In this document: positions 55,151-64,000 of the stretch, one piece after another
How positions within the stretch are numbered: the stretch's first letter is position 1
How the letters are laid out: each line of letters starts with the position of its first letter
Assembly: GCF_023061185.1 (NCBI RefSeq)
Contig: NZ_JAKGAK010000002.1
Span: forward strand, 1 to 64,000
Length of the DNA stretch: 64,000 nt
Origin: Chromohalobacter beijerinckii
GTDB lineage: Bacteria; Pseudomonadota; Gammaproteobacteria; Pseudomonadales; Halomonadaceae
Direction of reading: 5' to 3'
The notes under the pieces: generated by a model
Told to the model about the DNA's origin: nothing
The model's input: only the letters and a program-made list of their open reading frames with translations
Database searches by the model: none
Translations under genes and position numbers: made by a program

Positions 55151-58100
55151 ATGCTCGAACTGCGAGGAGCGCCCGCCCTTTCCGCCTTCCGTCATGCCAA
55201 ACTGTTAGCCGCGTTGCGTGATGCCGTGCCCGAGGTCGAGGCGCTGCATGCCGATTACGTTCATTTCGTCGATCATCAGGATGCGCTCGATGACGCGGCG
55301 CAAGAGGTACTGGCGCAACTGCTGAGCTACGGCCCCGTCCGTGATGGCGGAGATGCCGATCACGAAGGACATCTGTTGTTGGTCGTGCCACGCCTGGGCA
55401 CGCTATCGCCGTGGTCATCGAAGGCCACCGATATCGCCCACAACTGCGGTTTGACGCAGATTCGCCGAATCGAACGCGGCATTGCCTACCGTGTGACGCT
55501 CAAAGGTTCGCTCGACGAGGCGGCCTTCGCGAGTTTGGTAGCGGCGCTTCACGATCCGATGACGGAAACGGTGCTGTCCAATTCGAGTGATGCGGCCAAG
55601 CTCTTCGAGCGCCATGAGCCGGCGCCGCTGGGCCGCGTCGACGTGCTCGGTGGTGGGCGTGCCGCGCTGGCCGAGGCCAATGATGCCTTGGGGCTGGCGC
55701 TGGCCGACGATGAGATCGACTATCTGCTCGATGCTTTCCAGGGGCTCGATCGCAATCCCACCGATGTCGAACTGATGATGTTCGCGCAGGCTAATTCCGA
55801 GCATTGCCGGCATAAGATCTTCAATGCCGATTGGCATGTCGACGGCGAGGCGCAGCCGCATTCGCTGTTCAAGATGATCAAGAACACCTATGCGTGTTCC
55901 AGCGACGGTATCCTTTCCGCCTATAGCGATAACGCCGCCGTGATTCGAGGCACCGAGGCCGGACGCTTCTTCGCCGCGCCCTGGCTGCCGGGTCGCGAGC
56001 AGGAAGCGCGCTACGCGGCGACGCAGGAGCCCATCCACATCTTGATGAAGGTGGAAACCCACAACCACCCGACGGCTATAGCGCCGCATCCCGGTGCAGC
56101 GACCGGCGCCGGCGGCGAGATCCGTGATGAAGGCGCCACGGGCGTTGGCGGCAAGCCCAAGGCCGGGTTGACCGGGTTTGCGGTCTCCAATTTGCGTATC
56201 CCCGAGTTCGTACAGCCCTGGGAAGCGTTCGACTACGGCAAGCCCACGCGCATTCAGTCGGCGCTAGACATCATGTTGAAGGCGCCCATCGGTGGCGCGT
56301 CGTTCAACAACGAATTCGGCCGCCCCAACCTGACCGGCTTCTTCCGCACTTTCGAGCAGGACGCAGAGGGGGCCGGGGGCATCGAGCGGCGCGGCTATCA
56401 CAAGCCGGTGATGCTGGCCGGTGGCTACGGCAATATTCGCGAAGGCCATGTCGCTAAAGGTGAGATCCCGGTCGGCGCCAAGCTGATCGTGATGGGTGGC
56501 CCGGCGATGCTGATCGGCCTTGGCGGTGGCGCGGCCTCGAGCATGGCCTCGGGTGCCTCTAGTGAGGATCTCGACTTCGCCTCCGTGCAGCGAGACAACC
56601 CGGAAATGGAGCGCCGCGCCCAGGAAGTCATCGACCGCTGCTGGGCGCTAGGCGATGACAACCCCCTCTGCTTCATTCACGACGTGGGCGCCGGCGGACT
56701 CTCCAACGCCTTGCCGGAACTGGTCAAGGATGGCGGTCGCGGCGGACGTTTCGAATTGCGTGACGTGCCCAATGCCGAGCCTGGCATGAGCCCGTTGGCC
56801 ATCTGGTGCAGCGAGGCCCAGGAACGCTATGTGCTGGCGGTAGCGCCGGACGACCTCGAGGCGTTCGATACGCTGTGTGCGCGTGAACGCTGCCTGTACG
56901 CTGTGGTCGGCGAGGCCACCGAGGCGCACCATTTGGACGTCCGCGACGGCCATTTCGACACGCGTCCCGTCGACCTCCCCATGAGCGTGCTGTTCGGCAA
57001 GCCGCCCAAGATGTCGCGTTCCTTTGAACGTCAGTCGCTGACCCTGCCGGGACTGGGGCTCGACAACCTCGACCTGCGCGAGGCGCTGGATCGCGTTCTG
57101 CGTCTGCCGACGGTGGCCTCCAAGAGCTTCTTGATCACCATCGGCGATCGCTCGATCACGGGCATGGTGGCGCGCGATCAGATGGTCGGCCCCTGGCAGG
57201 TGCCGGTGGCCGACTGCGCGGTGACCACGGCGAGTTTCGACACCTACGCCGGTGAAGCCATGGCGCTCGGCGAGCGGCCGCCGGTAGCACTGGTCGATCC
57301 GGCAGCCAGCGCCCGCCTGGCGGTGGCCGAAGCGATCACCAACCTGGCAGCGGCGCCAATCGCCAAGCTTTCCGACATCAAGCTCTCCGCCAACTGGATG
57401 AGTGCCGCCGAGCACGTTGGCGAGAATCAGGCATTGTTCGATGCCGTACATGCCGTGGGCATGGAACTCTGCCCGGCGCTGGGCATTGCCATTCCAGTGG
57501 GCAAGGACTCGATGTCCATGCGTACTGCGTGGCAATCCGATGATGAGGAGAAAAGCGTCACCGCGCCGCTGACGCTCGATATCACTGGTTTCGCGCCGGT
57601 CACTGATGCCCGGCGTACCGTGACGCCGCAGTTGCGCCTGGATCAGGACGAAAGCGACCTGATTCTCATCGACCTGGGGCGTGGCCAGAACCGCCTCGGT
57701 GGTTCAGCATTGGCGCAGGTGTATGGGCAAGTCGGTGATGTGTGTCCCGATCTCGAGGATGCCGAGGACCTCAAGGCCTTCTTCGCCGTCATTCAGGGTC
57801 TCAATGCCGATGGCAAGCTGCTCGCCTACCACGACCGCAGCGACGGCGGCTTGCTGGTGACCTTGCTGGAAATGGCCTTTGCGGCGCGCGGCGGGTTAGA
57901 GATCAAGCTCGATTGGCTGATCGACGACTCCTACGAGGCCTTCGACGCTTTGTTCGCCGAGGAGCTGGGCGCGGTGATTCAGGTCAACCGTCGCGATACC
58001 GAGTTCGTGCTTGCCCAACTGGCCGCGGCCGGTCTCGAGACCTGCGGTGTGGTGGCGCGGCCGCGCTACGACGATCAGGTGCGCGTCACACTCTTCGAAG

Positions 58101-59077
58101 AGCCGCTTCTCGAAACCACGCGGGCCATCGCGCAGCGTACCTGGACCGAGACCAGCTACCGCATGCAGGCGTTGCGTGATAATCCGGATTGCGCGAAGTC
58201 CGAATTCGACGCCTTGCTCGACCTGCGCGATCCGGGGCTTTCGGCGCAGCCTAGCTTCGATGTCGACGAGGACATTACTGCGCCCTATGTCGGGCGTGGC
58301 GAGAAGCCACGCGTGGCGGTGCTGCGCGAGCAGGGTGTCAACGGCCATGTCGAGATGGCGGCGGCCTTCGACCGCGCCGGTTTCGCGGCCATCGACGTGC
58401 ATATGAGCGACATCCTCGAGGGTCGCGTCGATCTGGAAGACATGAAAGGGCTGGTCGCCTGTGGCGGCTTCTCCTACGGCGACGTGCTCGGCGCCGGCGG
58501 TGGCTGGGCCAAGTCAGTGCTTTTCAATAGCCGCGCCCGCGATGCCTTTGAAGGTTTCTTCCAGCGTGATGACAGCTTCTCGCTAGGTGTGTGCAACGGT
58601 TGCCAGATGCTTTCGCAGCTCAAATCGTTGATTCCCGGTGCCGAGAACTGGCCGCGTTTCGTGCGCAACGAGTCCGAGCAGTTCGAGGCGCGTGTGAGCA
58701 TGGTCCAGGTCGAGAAGAGTCCCTCGATTCTGCTGGCCGGGATGGAAGGCTCGCGCCTGCCGATCGCCGTGGCGCACGGCGAGGGCCGCGCCGAATTCCG
58801 TGACAGTGGTCACTTGCGTGGCATGCAGACCAGCGATCAGATCGCCATGCGCTATGTGGACAACTACGGCCAGGTAACGACGCGTTATCCCGCCAATCCC
58901 AATGGCTCTTCCGCGGGCATCACGGGGCTGACCACGCCGGATGGCCGCGTGACGATCATGATGCCGCACCCCGAGCGCGTGGCCCGTGCGGTCACCAACT
59001 CCTGGCGTCCGCCGGAGTGGACGCAGGACGGCGCGTGGATGCGGATGTTCCGCAATGCCCGCGTCTGGGTTGGTTGA
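55151..59077 (+). CDS. purL: phosphoribosylformylglycinamidine synthase
   Basis: A 1308-residue single-chain FGAM synthase of the large proteobacterial type. The N-terminal PurS-like domain starts [17 protein letters not shown]-type ATP domains have [46 protein letters not shown] and [17 protein letters not shown]-like [17 protein letters not shown]. The glutamine amidotransferase domain at the C-terminus has the nucleophile Cys in [13 protein letters not shown] and the His-Glu pair in MMPHPERV. The start at 55151 aligns with the E. coli N-terminus and has GAGG upstream; the frame itself opens at 54977. It catalyses the fourth step of purine synthesis. A strong terminator follows. Confidence 0.97.
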   Translation: MLELRGAPALSAFRHAKLLAALRDAVPEVEALHADYVHFVDHQDALDDAAQEVLAQLLSYGPVRDGGDADHEGHLLLVVPRLGTLSPWSSKATDIAHNCGLTQIRRIERGIAYRVTLKGSLDEAAFASLVAALHDPMTETVLSNSSDAAKLFERHEPAPLGRVDVLGGGRAALAEANDALGLALADDEIDYLLDAFQGLDRNPTDVELMMFAQANSEHCRHKIFNADWHVDGEAQPHSLFKMIKNTYACSSDGILSAYSDNAAVIRGTEAGRFFAAPWLPGREQEARYAATQEPIHILMKVETHNHPTAIAPHPGAATGAGGEIRDEGATGVGGKPKAGLTGFAVSNLRIPEFVQPWEAFDYGKPTRIQSALDIMLKAPIGGASFNNEFGRPNLTGFFRTFEQDAEGAGGIERRGYHKPVMLAGGYGNIREGHVAKGEIPVGAKLIVMGGPAMLIGLGGGAASSMASGASSEDLDFASVQRDNPEMERRAQEVIDRCWALGDDNPLCFIHDVGAGGLSNALPELVKDGGRGGRFELRDVPNAEPGMSPLAIWCSEAQERYVLAVAPDDLEAFDTLCARERCLYAVVGEATEAHHLDVRDGHFDTRPVDLPMSVLFGKPPKMSRSFERQSLTLPGLGLDNLDLREALDRVLRLPTVASKSFLITIGDRSITGMVARDQMVGPWQVPVADCAVTTASFDTYAGEAMALGERPPVALVDPAASARLAVAEAITNLAAAPIAKLSDIKLSANWMSAAEHVGENQALFDAVHAVGMELCPALGIAIPVGKDSMSMRTAWQSDDEEKSVTAPLTLDITGFAPVTDARRTVTPQLRLDQDESDLILIDLGRGQNRLGGSALAQVYGQVGDVCPDLEDAEDLKAFFAVIQGLNADGKLLAYHDRSDGGLLVTLLEMAFAARGGLEIKLDWLIDDSYEAFDALFAEELGAVIQVNRRDTEFVLAQLAAAGLETCGVVARPRYDDQVRVTLFEEPLLETTRAIAQRTWTETSYRMQALRDNPDCAKSEFDALLDLRDPGLSAQPSFDVDEDITAPYVGRGEKPRVAVLREQGVNGHVEMAAAFDRAGFAAIDVHMSDILEGRVDLEDMKGLVACGGFSYGDVLGAGGGWAKSVLFNSRARDAFEGFFQRDDSFSLGVCNGCQMLSQLKSLIPGAENWPRFVRNESEQFEARVSMVQVEKSPSILLAGMEGSRLPIAVAHGEGRAEFRDSGHLRGMQTSDQIAMRYVDNYGQVTTRYPANPNGSSAGITGLTTPDGRVTIMMPHPERVARAVTNSWRPPEWTQDGAWMRMFRNARVWVG

Positions 59078-59118
59078 TGTAGGGATTGACGCCAGCGTCG
59101 TGGCGTGACGATGAAAGC

Positions 59119-59160
59119 CGGCTTGCCCCATGTTCTATACGACGGGGCAAGCCGTTTTTT
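59119..59160 (+). terminator. rho-independent terminator of purL
   Basis: CGGCTTGCCCC (59119-59129) pairs perfectly with GGGGCAAGCCG (59144-59154), followed by TTTTTT. Confidence 0.95.
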
Positions 59161-59313
59161 ATACGGGGGAGTCACTTTTACTGGGTATATCTGCCAGGGT
59201 TTCGCGATTTCAGGCGTGAAAAAGGGAGAGCGTTAAGCCCTCTCTTCAGATCGTGCGTAGGACGGTAAGGCCATCAACAGTAGTGTCCTTGCTGAGCTCG
59301 TCGTGACCACCTT

Positions 59314-60843
59314 TCAGGTTTCCGGATAAAGCGACCAATATCTCGTCCGAATCCTGTCGAGACAGAGTCTGAGCTCGCCATCCAACGCACGATCTTCGAC
59401 CACCGGGGCGAAGCCTTCGCGCAGGGTGTCGACCATGGCGGCGAGCGGGACGGGAAGGGGGTCGCCGCGCAGATGAACGCCTTGGAGTCCGGCGAGCAGC
59501 GCGGCGGCGGCGACCTGTTCGGTGAGTTCGAGCACGCGCAGGGCGTCGCGGGCGGCGATGGTGCCCATGCTCACCTTGTCCTGGTTGTGGCACTCGGTGG
59601 AGCGCGAGAAGACGCTGGCGGGCATGGTGCCCTTGAGCGCTTCGGCGGCCCAGGCGGAGGCGCCGATCTGGACGGCCTTGAAGCCGTGATTGATCATCGC
59701 GCGTTCGGCCGGGGCGCCGGAGAGGTTGTTCGGCAGGCCGTGGTTGTAGCGGGTGTCGACCAGCAGCGCCAACTGGCGGTCGAGCAGGTCGGCGACATTG
59801 GCGGTCAGCGTCTTGAGACTATCCATAGCGAAGGCAATATGGCCGCCGTAGAAATGGCCGCCATGCATGACGTCTCCCGCATCCGGATCGATCAACGGGT
59901 TGTCGTTGGCGCTGTTGAGTTCGGTCTCGATGAAGCCGCGCAGCCAGCCGAGGCTGTCCGCTAGCACGCCCAGCACATGCGGGGCGCAGCGCAGCGAATA
60001 GCGATCCTGCAGGCGCTGCTGCGGTGGCAGGCTTGCCACGTCCAGATCCGCTCTCAGCCATGCGGCGACACGGGCTTGGCCGGGGTGCGGTTTGGCCGCG
60101 AACAGCCGCGCCTCGAAATGATTGGGATTGCCGCGCAAGGCCGCCACGTTGAGCGCGGTGATACGGGTGGCGAGTTTCAGCAGGTATTCGGCGCGGCCGA
60201 AAGCCTGACACGCCAGCGCGGTCATCACCGCGGTGCCGTTCATCAGCGCCAGTGCTTCCTTGGGGCGCAGCGTGAGCGGTTCCCAGCCCAGTTCGGCGTG
60301 CGCCTCGGCTGCTGTTCGCACTTCCCCCTGCCAGATCACCTCACGTTCGCCACACAGCATGGCGGCCACGTAGGAGAGCGGCGTCAGGTCGCCGCTGGCG
60401 CCAACCGAACCTTCTTCGGGAATGCGGGGCAGCAAGTCTTCCTGGAGGCAGGCATGAAGACGATCGAGCAGCGCGAAGCGTACGCCGGAAACGCCCTGGC
60501 AGAGCGACTGCAGGCGAGCGGCGAGCACCGCGCGCGCCGATTCGGAGTCGAGAAAACGGCCTAGTCCGCAGCCATGGAATGTATATAGCTGACGTGGCAA
60601 CGTCTCGACTTGGGAAAGCGGAATCGCGGTGACACAGGAGTCTCCGTAGCCGGTGGTGATACCGTAGATTTGCCCTTCGCGATCGAGCATACCGTCGACG
60701 ATCGCCGCTCCCTGATCGATTCGCTTGCGCCAGAGCGGATCGGTGTCGAGTTTGGATTCCACGCGGCGCTCGGCGAGGGTGATGATCGAATCGATGGATA
60801 GCGGCTCGGGGCCGAAAACGACAGGGGAGACGGAGATTGGCAT
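59314..60843 (-). CDS. aromatic amino-acid (histidine/tyrosine) ammonia-lyase
   Basis: A 509-residue MIO-dependent ammonia-lyase. The MIO-forming Ala-Ser-Gly lies in EEGSVGASGDLTPLSYVAAMLCGE (Ser near residue 148). Other active-site blocks are YGITTGYGDSCVT with the Tyr, ALMNGTAVMTALA, and NSANDNPLIDPDAG. The selectivity region reads LYTFHGCGLGRFL; His here is associated with tyrosine activity in related enzymes, and YGITTGYG differs from the YGVNTGFG of most HutH. No hutU, hutI or hutG lie nearby, so a role outside histidine breakdown, such as making coumarate-type or cinnamate-type starters, is possible. Confidence 0.85.
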   Translation of the reverse strand: MPISVSPVVFGPEPLSIDSIITLAERRVESKLDTDPLWRKRIDQGAAIVDGMLDREGQIYGITTGYGDSCVTAIPLSQVETLPRQLYTFHGCGLGRFLDSESARAVLAARLQSLCQGVSGVRFALLDRLHACLQEDLLPRIPEEGSVGASGDLTPLSYVAAMLCGEREVIWQGEVRTAAEAHAELGWEPLTLRPKEALALMNGTAVMTALACQAFGRAEYLLKLATRITALNVAALRGNPNHFEARLFAAKPHPGQARVAAWLRADLDVASLPPQQRLQDRYSLRCAPHVLGVLADSLGWLRGFIETELNSANDNPLIDPDAGDVMHGGHFYGGHIAFAMDSLKTLTANVADLLDRQLALLVDTRYNHGLPNNLSGAPAERAMINHGFKAVQIGASAWAAEALKGTMPASVFSRSTECHNQDKVSMGTIAARDALRVLELTEQVAAAALLAGLQGVHLRGDPLPVPLAAMVDTLREGFAPVVEDRALDGELRLCLDRIRTRYWSLYPET

Positions 60844-60950
60844 GGAAACGACATCCGAGGAGAAGAAGATCGCCGAGTCTAGCTTGGTGATCCGGTCGTG
60901 AACCAGCGGATGCCGTTGGACAAAGGTGGAATATGGCGATTATTCCGACC

Positions 60951-61268
60951 TCAAGTTGGTCTTACCGCCGTATAGAAAAAGCGTACCGATGGCTCGTCAG
61001 CGAGCAGCGGTGCACTGCCTTCCTTGAAGGGTGCGTAGTGGGGCATCTGCATGTGGTGCTCGAAGGCGTCGCGGTCGCGATAGACTTCGTGGAGTACGAC
61101 GAGATTGTCACTGCCTTCCGGCGTCAGCACGTCGAAGGCCAGGCAGCCTTCCTCATTGGCCAGGGATTCGTTGGCGTCGTTGTGCGCCAAGGCGAGAAAT
61201 GCGGGTATTTGGCCTTCTTTAATACGGAACTCGGCGAACACTACGAAATGGGATTGAGTCGAGGACAT
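60951..61268 (-). CDS. ABM-domain monooxygenase-like protein (YgiN family)
   Basis: A 105-residue dimeric alpha/beta barrel protein of the antibiotic-biosynthesis-monooxygenase family. The pattern FVVFAEFRIKEGQIPAFLALAHNDA, EEGCLAFDVLTPEGSDNLVVLHEVYRDRDAFEHHM and the PHYAPF tail are typical. Related proteins are quinol monooxygenases or haem-related, but the function here is unknown. It is upstream of, and on the same strand as, the ammonia-lyase, about 107 bases away. Confidence 0.87.
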   Translation of the reverse strand: MSSTQSHFVVFAEFRIKEGQIPAFLALAHNDANESLANEEGCLAFDVLTPEGSDNLVVLHEVYRDRDAFEHHMQMPHYAPFKEGSAPLLADEPSVRFFYTAVRPT

Positions 61269-61316
61269 GAAGGATCTCCGAATAACGGATGTCAGTGAAA
61301 AGTACCGATAACAATC

Positions 61317-61526
61317 TCAGATGTCTCGTGGCGCGTTGTCCGAGGTTCCGAGATGGGCTTCCAGCTCGTCGAGCAGATGACGGTAGTCGGCGACGAGATG
61401 GTCGTAGCGCCCGAAATCATGGTCGCATTTTTTGCAAAAGACATGATATTGACCCTCGCGACCGGGAGGGAAACGCTTGGCGCGACTACCGCATTCAGGA
61501 CAATCGGGACTGCTTGGTGCTTGCAT
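61317..61526 (-). CDS. small zinc-ribbon protein
   Basis: A 69-residue protein I do not recognise by name. It has two Cys pairs, CPECG near residue 9 and CKKCDHD near residue 31, spaced 19 residues apart, as in a zinc ribbon. The second half is a helix (VADYRHLLDELEAHLG). It has AGGAGG upstream of the ATG (61526). It is 48 bases from the ABM gene on the same strand and divergent from radD. Confidence 0.75.
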   Translation of the reverse strand: MQAPSSPDCPECGSRAKRFPPGREGQYHVFCKKCDHDFGRYDHLVADYRHLLDELEAHLGTSDNAPRDI

Positions 61527-61693
61527 AGGGCCTCCTGGCTGGGAACATTAATGCGATACGGGTGGTCGTGGGCATCCGCGCCTCAATCATGACGTCGGGG
61601 CGCGGGGGAGCGAGATCAAGGTCTGTATTGCCATCTAGCCGATCTTGTCGCCGGTGGTAGGATGCGCTTTTTTGATTCGATTGGAAGTTTGCC

Positions 61694-63508
61694 ATGAGCG
61701 CGCCCTCGCTTCGTCCTTATCAGCAACAGGCCGTGTCCCGGGTCGTTGAGCACTTTCGCGAGAGTGACGATCCGGCCGTGGTGGTGTTGCCGACCGGTAG
61801 TGGCAAGTCGTTGGTGATCGCCGAGTTGGCGCGTCTGGCTCGGGGGCGCGTACTAGTGCTGGCCCACGTGCGCGAGCTGGTCGAGCAGAACCATGCCAAG
61901 TACCTGGCTTACGGCCTGGAGGCGGATTTATTCAGCGCTGGCTTAGGGCGTAAGGAGAGCGAGCGTCAGGTGGTCTTTGGCTCGGTGCAGTCCGTGATCA
62001 ATAGCCTGGCGCGTTTCGAGGCACATGACGAGTGGGGCGCGTTCACCCTGTTGGTCATCGACGAATGTCACCGCATTCCCCCGCCTGTCAGTGACGACGC
62101 CCGCCCGAGTAAGGCGCCGTCGAGCTATCATCGCGTGATCGCGCATCTGCGCAAGCACAATCCGCGTCTCAAGGTGCTGGGGCTGACCGCGACGCCGTAT
62201 CGCCTGGGGCAAGGCTTCATCTATCACCGCCATCATCATGGCATGGTGCGTGGCGACGCCGAGAGCTTCTTTCAGGATTGTGTGTTCGAGCAGCCGCTGC
62301 GGCTGATGGTCAAACAGGGCTATCTGGTCGCGCCCAAGCGCGTGGATGCAGCGCTCTACGCCGAGGATGGTCGGCAGACCCGTTACGATTTCTCGCGCCT
62401 GGTACCGGGACGCGATGGCGGCTTCGAGGAAGCCGAGTTGAATCGCGTCGTTCAGGGGCATCGAGCGACGCCGGGCATAATCGCCGAGGTTATCGAGCAG
62501 GCGCGCGAGCGGTGTGGCGTGATGATCTTCGCGGCCACCGTGGCTCACGCCGAGGAAATCGTCGGTTACCTGCCGGCCGAGCAGGCGGCGTTGATCGTCG
62601 GCTCGACGCCGACGAAGGAGCGCGAGCGCTTGATTGCGGCCTTCAAGGCGCGTGAGATCAAGTATCTCGTCAACGTGGCGGTGCTGACCACCGGATTCGA
62701 CGCGCCGCACGTGGATTTGATCGCCATCCTGCGACCCACGGAGTCCGTCAGTCTGTATCAACAAATCGTCGGGCGTGGGTTGCGCTTGTCCCCTGGCAAG
62801 GAAGACTGTCTGATCCTCGATTACGCGGGCAATCCCTGGGATTTATATGCGCCGGAAGTCGGCGAACCGCGCCCCGATTCAGACTCTGAACCGGTTCAGG
62901 TGGAATGCCCGGCGTGCGGGCACGCCAATCTGTTCTGGGGCAAGCGTGATGGCGATCTGGTCATCGAACATCACGGCCGCCGCTGCCAAGGTCTGGTGGA
63001 GGACGCGGATGGCCAGCGCCATCAGTGCGACTTTCGCTACCGCTTCAAGGTATGCGATCAGTGCGGCGCGGAAAACGACATCGCCGCGCGGGCTTGCCAT
63101 CAATGCGGTGAGCGCATGGTCGATCCCGATGACAAACTCAAGGCGGCCTTACGACTCAAGGAAGCAAAGGTGCTGCGCGTGTCGGGCATGCAGCTGCAAT
63201 CGGTGCTCAACGGGCGAGGGCTACCACGCTTGAAAGTGACCTATCACGATGAGGACGGCGCCACGCTTGATGAATGGTTCGCGCTGGAAACGCCCGCGCA
63301 GCGTCGCGCCTTCACGCTGGCGTTCTTGCGCTACCACCTGCGCGCCCCGGGCAGCGATTGGCAGCCACGCTCGGCGGATGAGGTCATCGCCGACGAGCAT
63401 CGACTCAAGGCCCCGGATTTCGTCGTGGGACGCAAGGTAGGCCGCCATTGGCAGATCCGCGACAAGCTTTTCGACTATGTGGGGCGCTATCGTAAGGCTG
63501 ATGGGTGA
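61694..63508 (+). CDS. radD: DNA/RNA helicase RadD (YejH)
   Basis: A 604-residue SF2 helicase. Walker A is LPTGSGKS near residue 38, motif II is VIDECHR, motif III is LTATPYR, and motifs V and VI are [12 protein letters not shown] and [13 protein letters not shown]. The C-terminal third carries a zinc-finger set: [30 protein letters not shown] and ACHQCGERM. This matches E. coli RadD, which works in double-strand break repair and recombination with RadA and SSB. The ATG at 61694 is preceded by a spacing-poor TGGAAGTTTGCC. It is divergent from the zinc-ribbon gene. Confidence 0.94.
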   Translation: MSAPSLRPYQQQAVSRVVEHFRESDDPAVVVLPTGSGKSLVIAELARLARGRVLVLAHVRELVEQNHAKYLAYGLEADLFSAGLGRKESERQVVFGSVQSVINSLARFEAHDEWGAFTLLVIDECHRIPPPVSDDARPSKAPSSYHRVIAHLRKHNPRLKVLGLTATPYRLGQGFIYHRHHHGMVRGDAESFFQDCVFEQPLRLMVKQGYLVAPKRVDAALYAEDGRQTRYDFSRLVPGRDGGFEEAELNRVVQGHRATPGIIAEVIEQARERCGVMIFAATVAHAEEIVGYLPAEQAALIVGSTPTKERERLIAAFKAREIKYLVNVAVLTTGFDAPHVDLIAILRPTESVSLYQQIVGRGLRLSPGKEDCLILDYAGNPWDLYAPEVGEPRPDSDSEPVQVECPACGHANLFWGKRDGDLVIEHHGRRCQGLVEDADGQRHQCDFRYRFKVCDQCGAENDIAARACHQCGERMVDPDDKLKAALRLKEAKVLRVSGMQLQSVLNGRGLPRLKVTYHDEDGATLDEWFALETPAQRRAFTLAFLRYHLRAPGSDWQPRSADEVIADEHRLKAPDFVVGRKVGRHWQIRDKLFDYVGRYRKADG

Positions 63509-63603
63509 TGCGTCATCAATATGCGCATTCTTTGTAATTGCTAATGCGATAGTGCTATCAAGGGGTTATGATGAAAGGGCAAACCCACTAGCGGAGAAAC
63601 GAC

Positions 63604-63681
63604 ATGACTTGGACCACTCCGGCAGTCAAAGAGATCTGCATCGCGCTGGAAATCAACGATTACATGCCCGCCGAATTCTGA
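63604..63681 (+). CDS. pqqA: PQQ precursor peptide PqqA
   Basis: A 25-residue peptide, MTWTTPAVKEICIALEINDY followed by MPAEF. The Glu16 and Tyr20 that are cross-linked to make pyrroloquinoline quinone are present as E-x3-Y. CGGAGAAACGAC gives a ribosome site. The start MTW and the Ile-Cys-Ile segment fit the Pseudomonas/Methylobacterium types, while the acidic, Phe-ending tail replaces the usual basic end. It is followed 7 bases later by pqqB. The gene is too short for most automatic callers. Confidence 0.93.
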   Translation: MTWTTPAVKEICIALEINDYMPAEF

Positions 63682-63688
63682 GGCGGCG

Positions 63689-64000
63689 TTGTATATTCAT
63701 GTACTCGGGGCGGCCGCCGGTGGCGGCCTCCCTCAGTGGAACTGTCGTTGCGATGTATGCCGGCTGGCGTGGGCGGGCGACCCGCGCGTCACGCCGCGAA
63801 CCCAATCTTCTCTGGCCGTGAGCGCCGATGGCCGCTCGTGGGCCTTGATCAATTGCGCCCCCGAGGTGCTGACCCAGATACGCCGGACCCCTGCGCTGTT
63901 TCCGCGGCAGGGGCGGCGTGACACTCCGATAGCCTCGATCTTGCTGACCAACGGCGACGTCGACCATGTCGGCGGTCTGCTGAGCCTGCGTGAAAGTTCG
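63689..64000 (+). CDS. pqqB: PQQ biosynthesis protein PqqB, partial (runs off right edge)
   Basis: The first 104 codons of PqqB, open to the window end. From a TTG at 63689 it reads YIHVLGAAAGGGLPQWNCRC, the family's hallmark N-terminus, then DVCRLAWAGDPRVTPRTQSSLAVS. The metallo-beta-lactamase-like segment ILLTNGDVDHVGGLLSLRE follows. The TTG is preceded by GAGGCGG overlapping the pqqA stop. PqqB is an oxygenase-type enzyme needed for the last ring-forming steps of PQQ synthesis. pqqC, D and E should follow outside the window. Confidence 0.93.
   Translation, partial: MYIHVLGAAAGGGLPQWNCRCDVCRLAWAGDPRVTPRTQSSLAVSADGRSWALINCAPEVLTQIRRTPALFPRQGRRDTPIASILLTNGDVDHVGGLLSLRESS

Overview
The window is GC-rich (roughly 60% or more) gammaproteobacterial chromosome. 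The gene set fits the Halomonadaceae (Halomonas/Chromohalobacter type): a BCCT transporter, YejK, YghU, RadD, TesB, TadA, MltF, PurL, a deo operon with a DeoR-type repressor, and the start of a PQQ cluster. The family assignment is inferred from gene content; there is no rRNA here to confirm it. I found no tRNA, rRNA, CRISPR array, prophage or plasmid backbone. Most of the window is ordinary chromosome carrying two insertion sequences. Left part (1-24 kb): an IS1380-type transposase runs off the left edge. It is followed by a decayed LysR gene end and a TPP riboswitch that controls tenA. Next come an MFS exporter, a YciI-like protein with a small winged-helix-like partner, an SDR plus AGE-epimerase pair, yghU, a NagD-type phosphatase, a DAACS carboxylate symporter, an oxygen-dependent protoporphyrinogen oxidase, a CurA-like reductase, a META lipoprotein, a secreted GalM, and a large GAF-GGDEF-EAL protein divergent from a small regulator. 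The catalase gene is split by a complete 1.66-kb IS3-family element carrying two transposase genes on the opposite strand, with an apparent 3-bp target duplication. Middle (21-41 kb): an aldo/keto reductase, an RsiV-like lipoprotein, DUF3008, yejK, a YadG/YadH-type ABC exporter, yeeN, a LemA-TPM-TPM envelope operon, and a zinc-free MDR dehydrogenase. Then comes an operon of cytoplasmic-type gamma-glutamyltransferase with two half-size CHR transporters, divergent from a GntR/FCD regulator. It is followed by rhlE, and by a BCCT transporter, CocE hydrolase and LysR operon. Right part (41-64 kb): the nucleoside salvage operon deoC-deoA-deoB-deoD-cdd faces a divergent deoR, with a close match to the E. 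coli DeoR operator between them; deoB carries a one-base frameshift in a C/G homopolymer. Then a TSUP permease, an MHYT-GGDEF-EAL protein, a YqhC-like AraC regulator divergent from a YahK-like alcohol dehydrogenase, tesB, tadA, mltF and purL. After these come an orphan aromatic amino-acid ammonia-lyase, an ABM monooxygenase, a small zinc-ribbon protein, radD, and pqqA-pqqB running off the right edge. The most distinctive non-coding structure is a roughly 145-bp imperfect palindrome present twice (7648-7791 and 53360-53505). Each copy lies exactly between two convergent genes and abuts or overlaps a stop codon. No wholly new multi-gene system is evident. The best candidates for new biology are this palindromic element, the GGT-CHR operon, the BCCT-CocE operon and the orphan ammonia-lyase.
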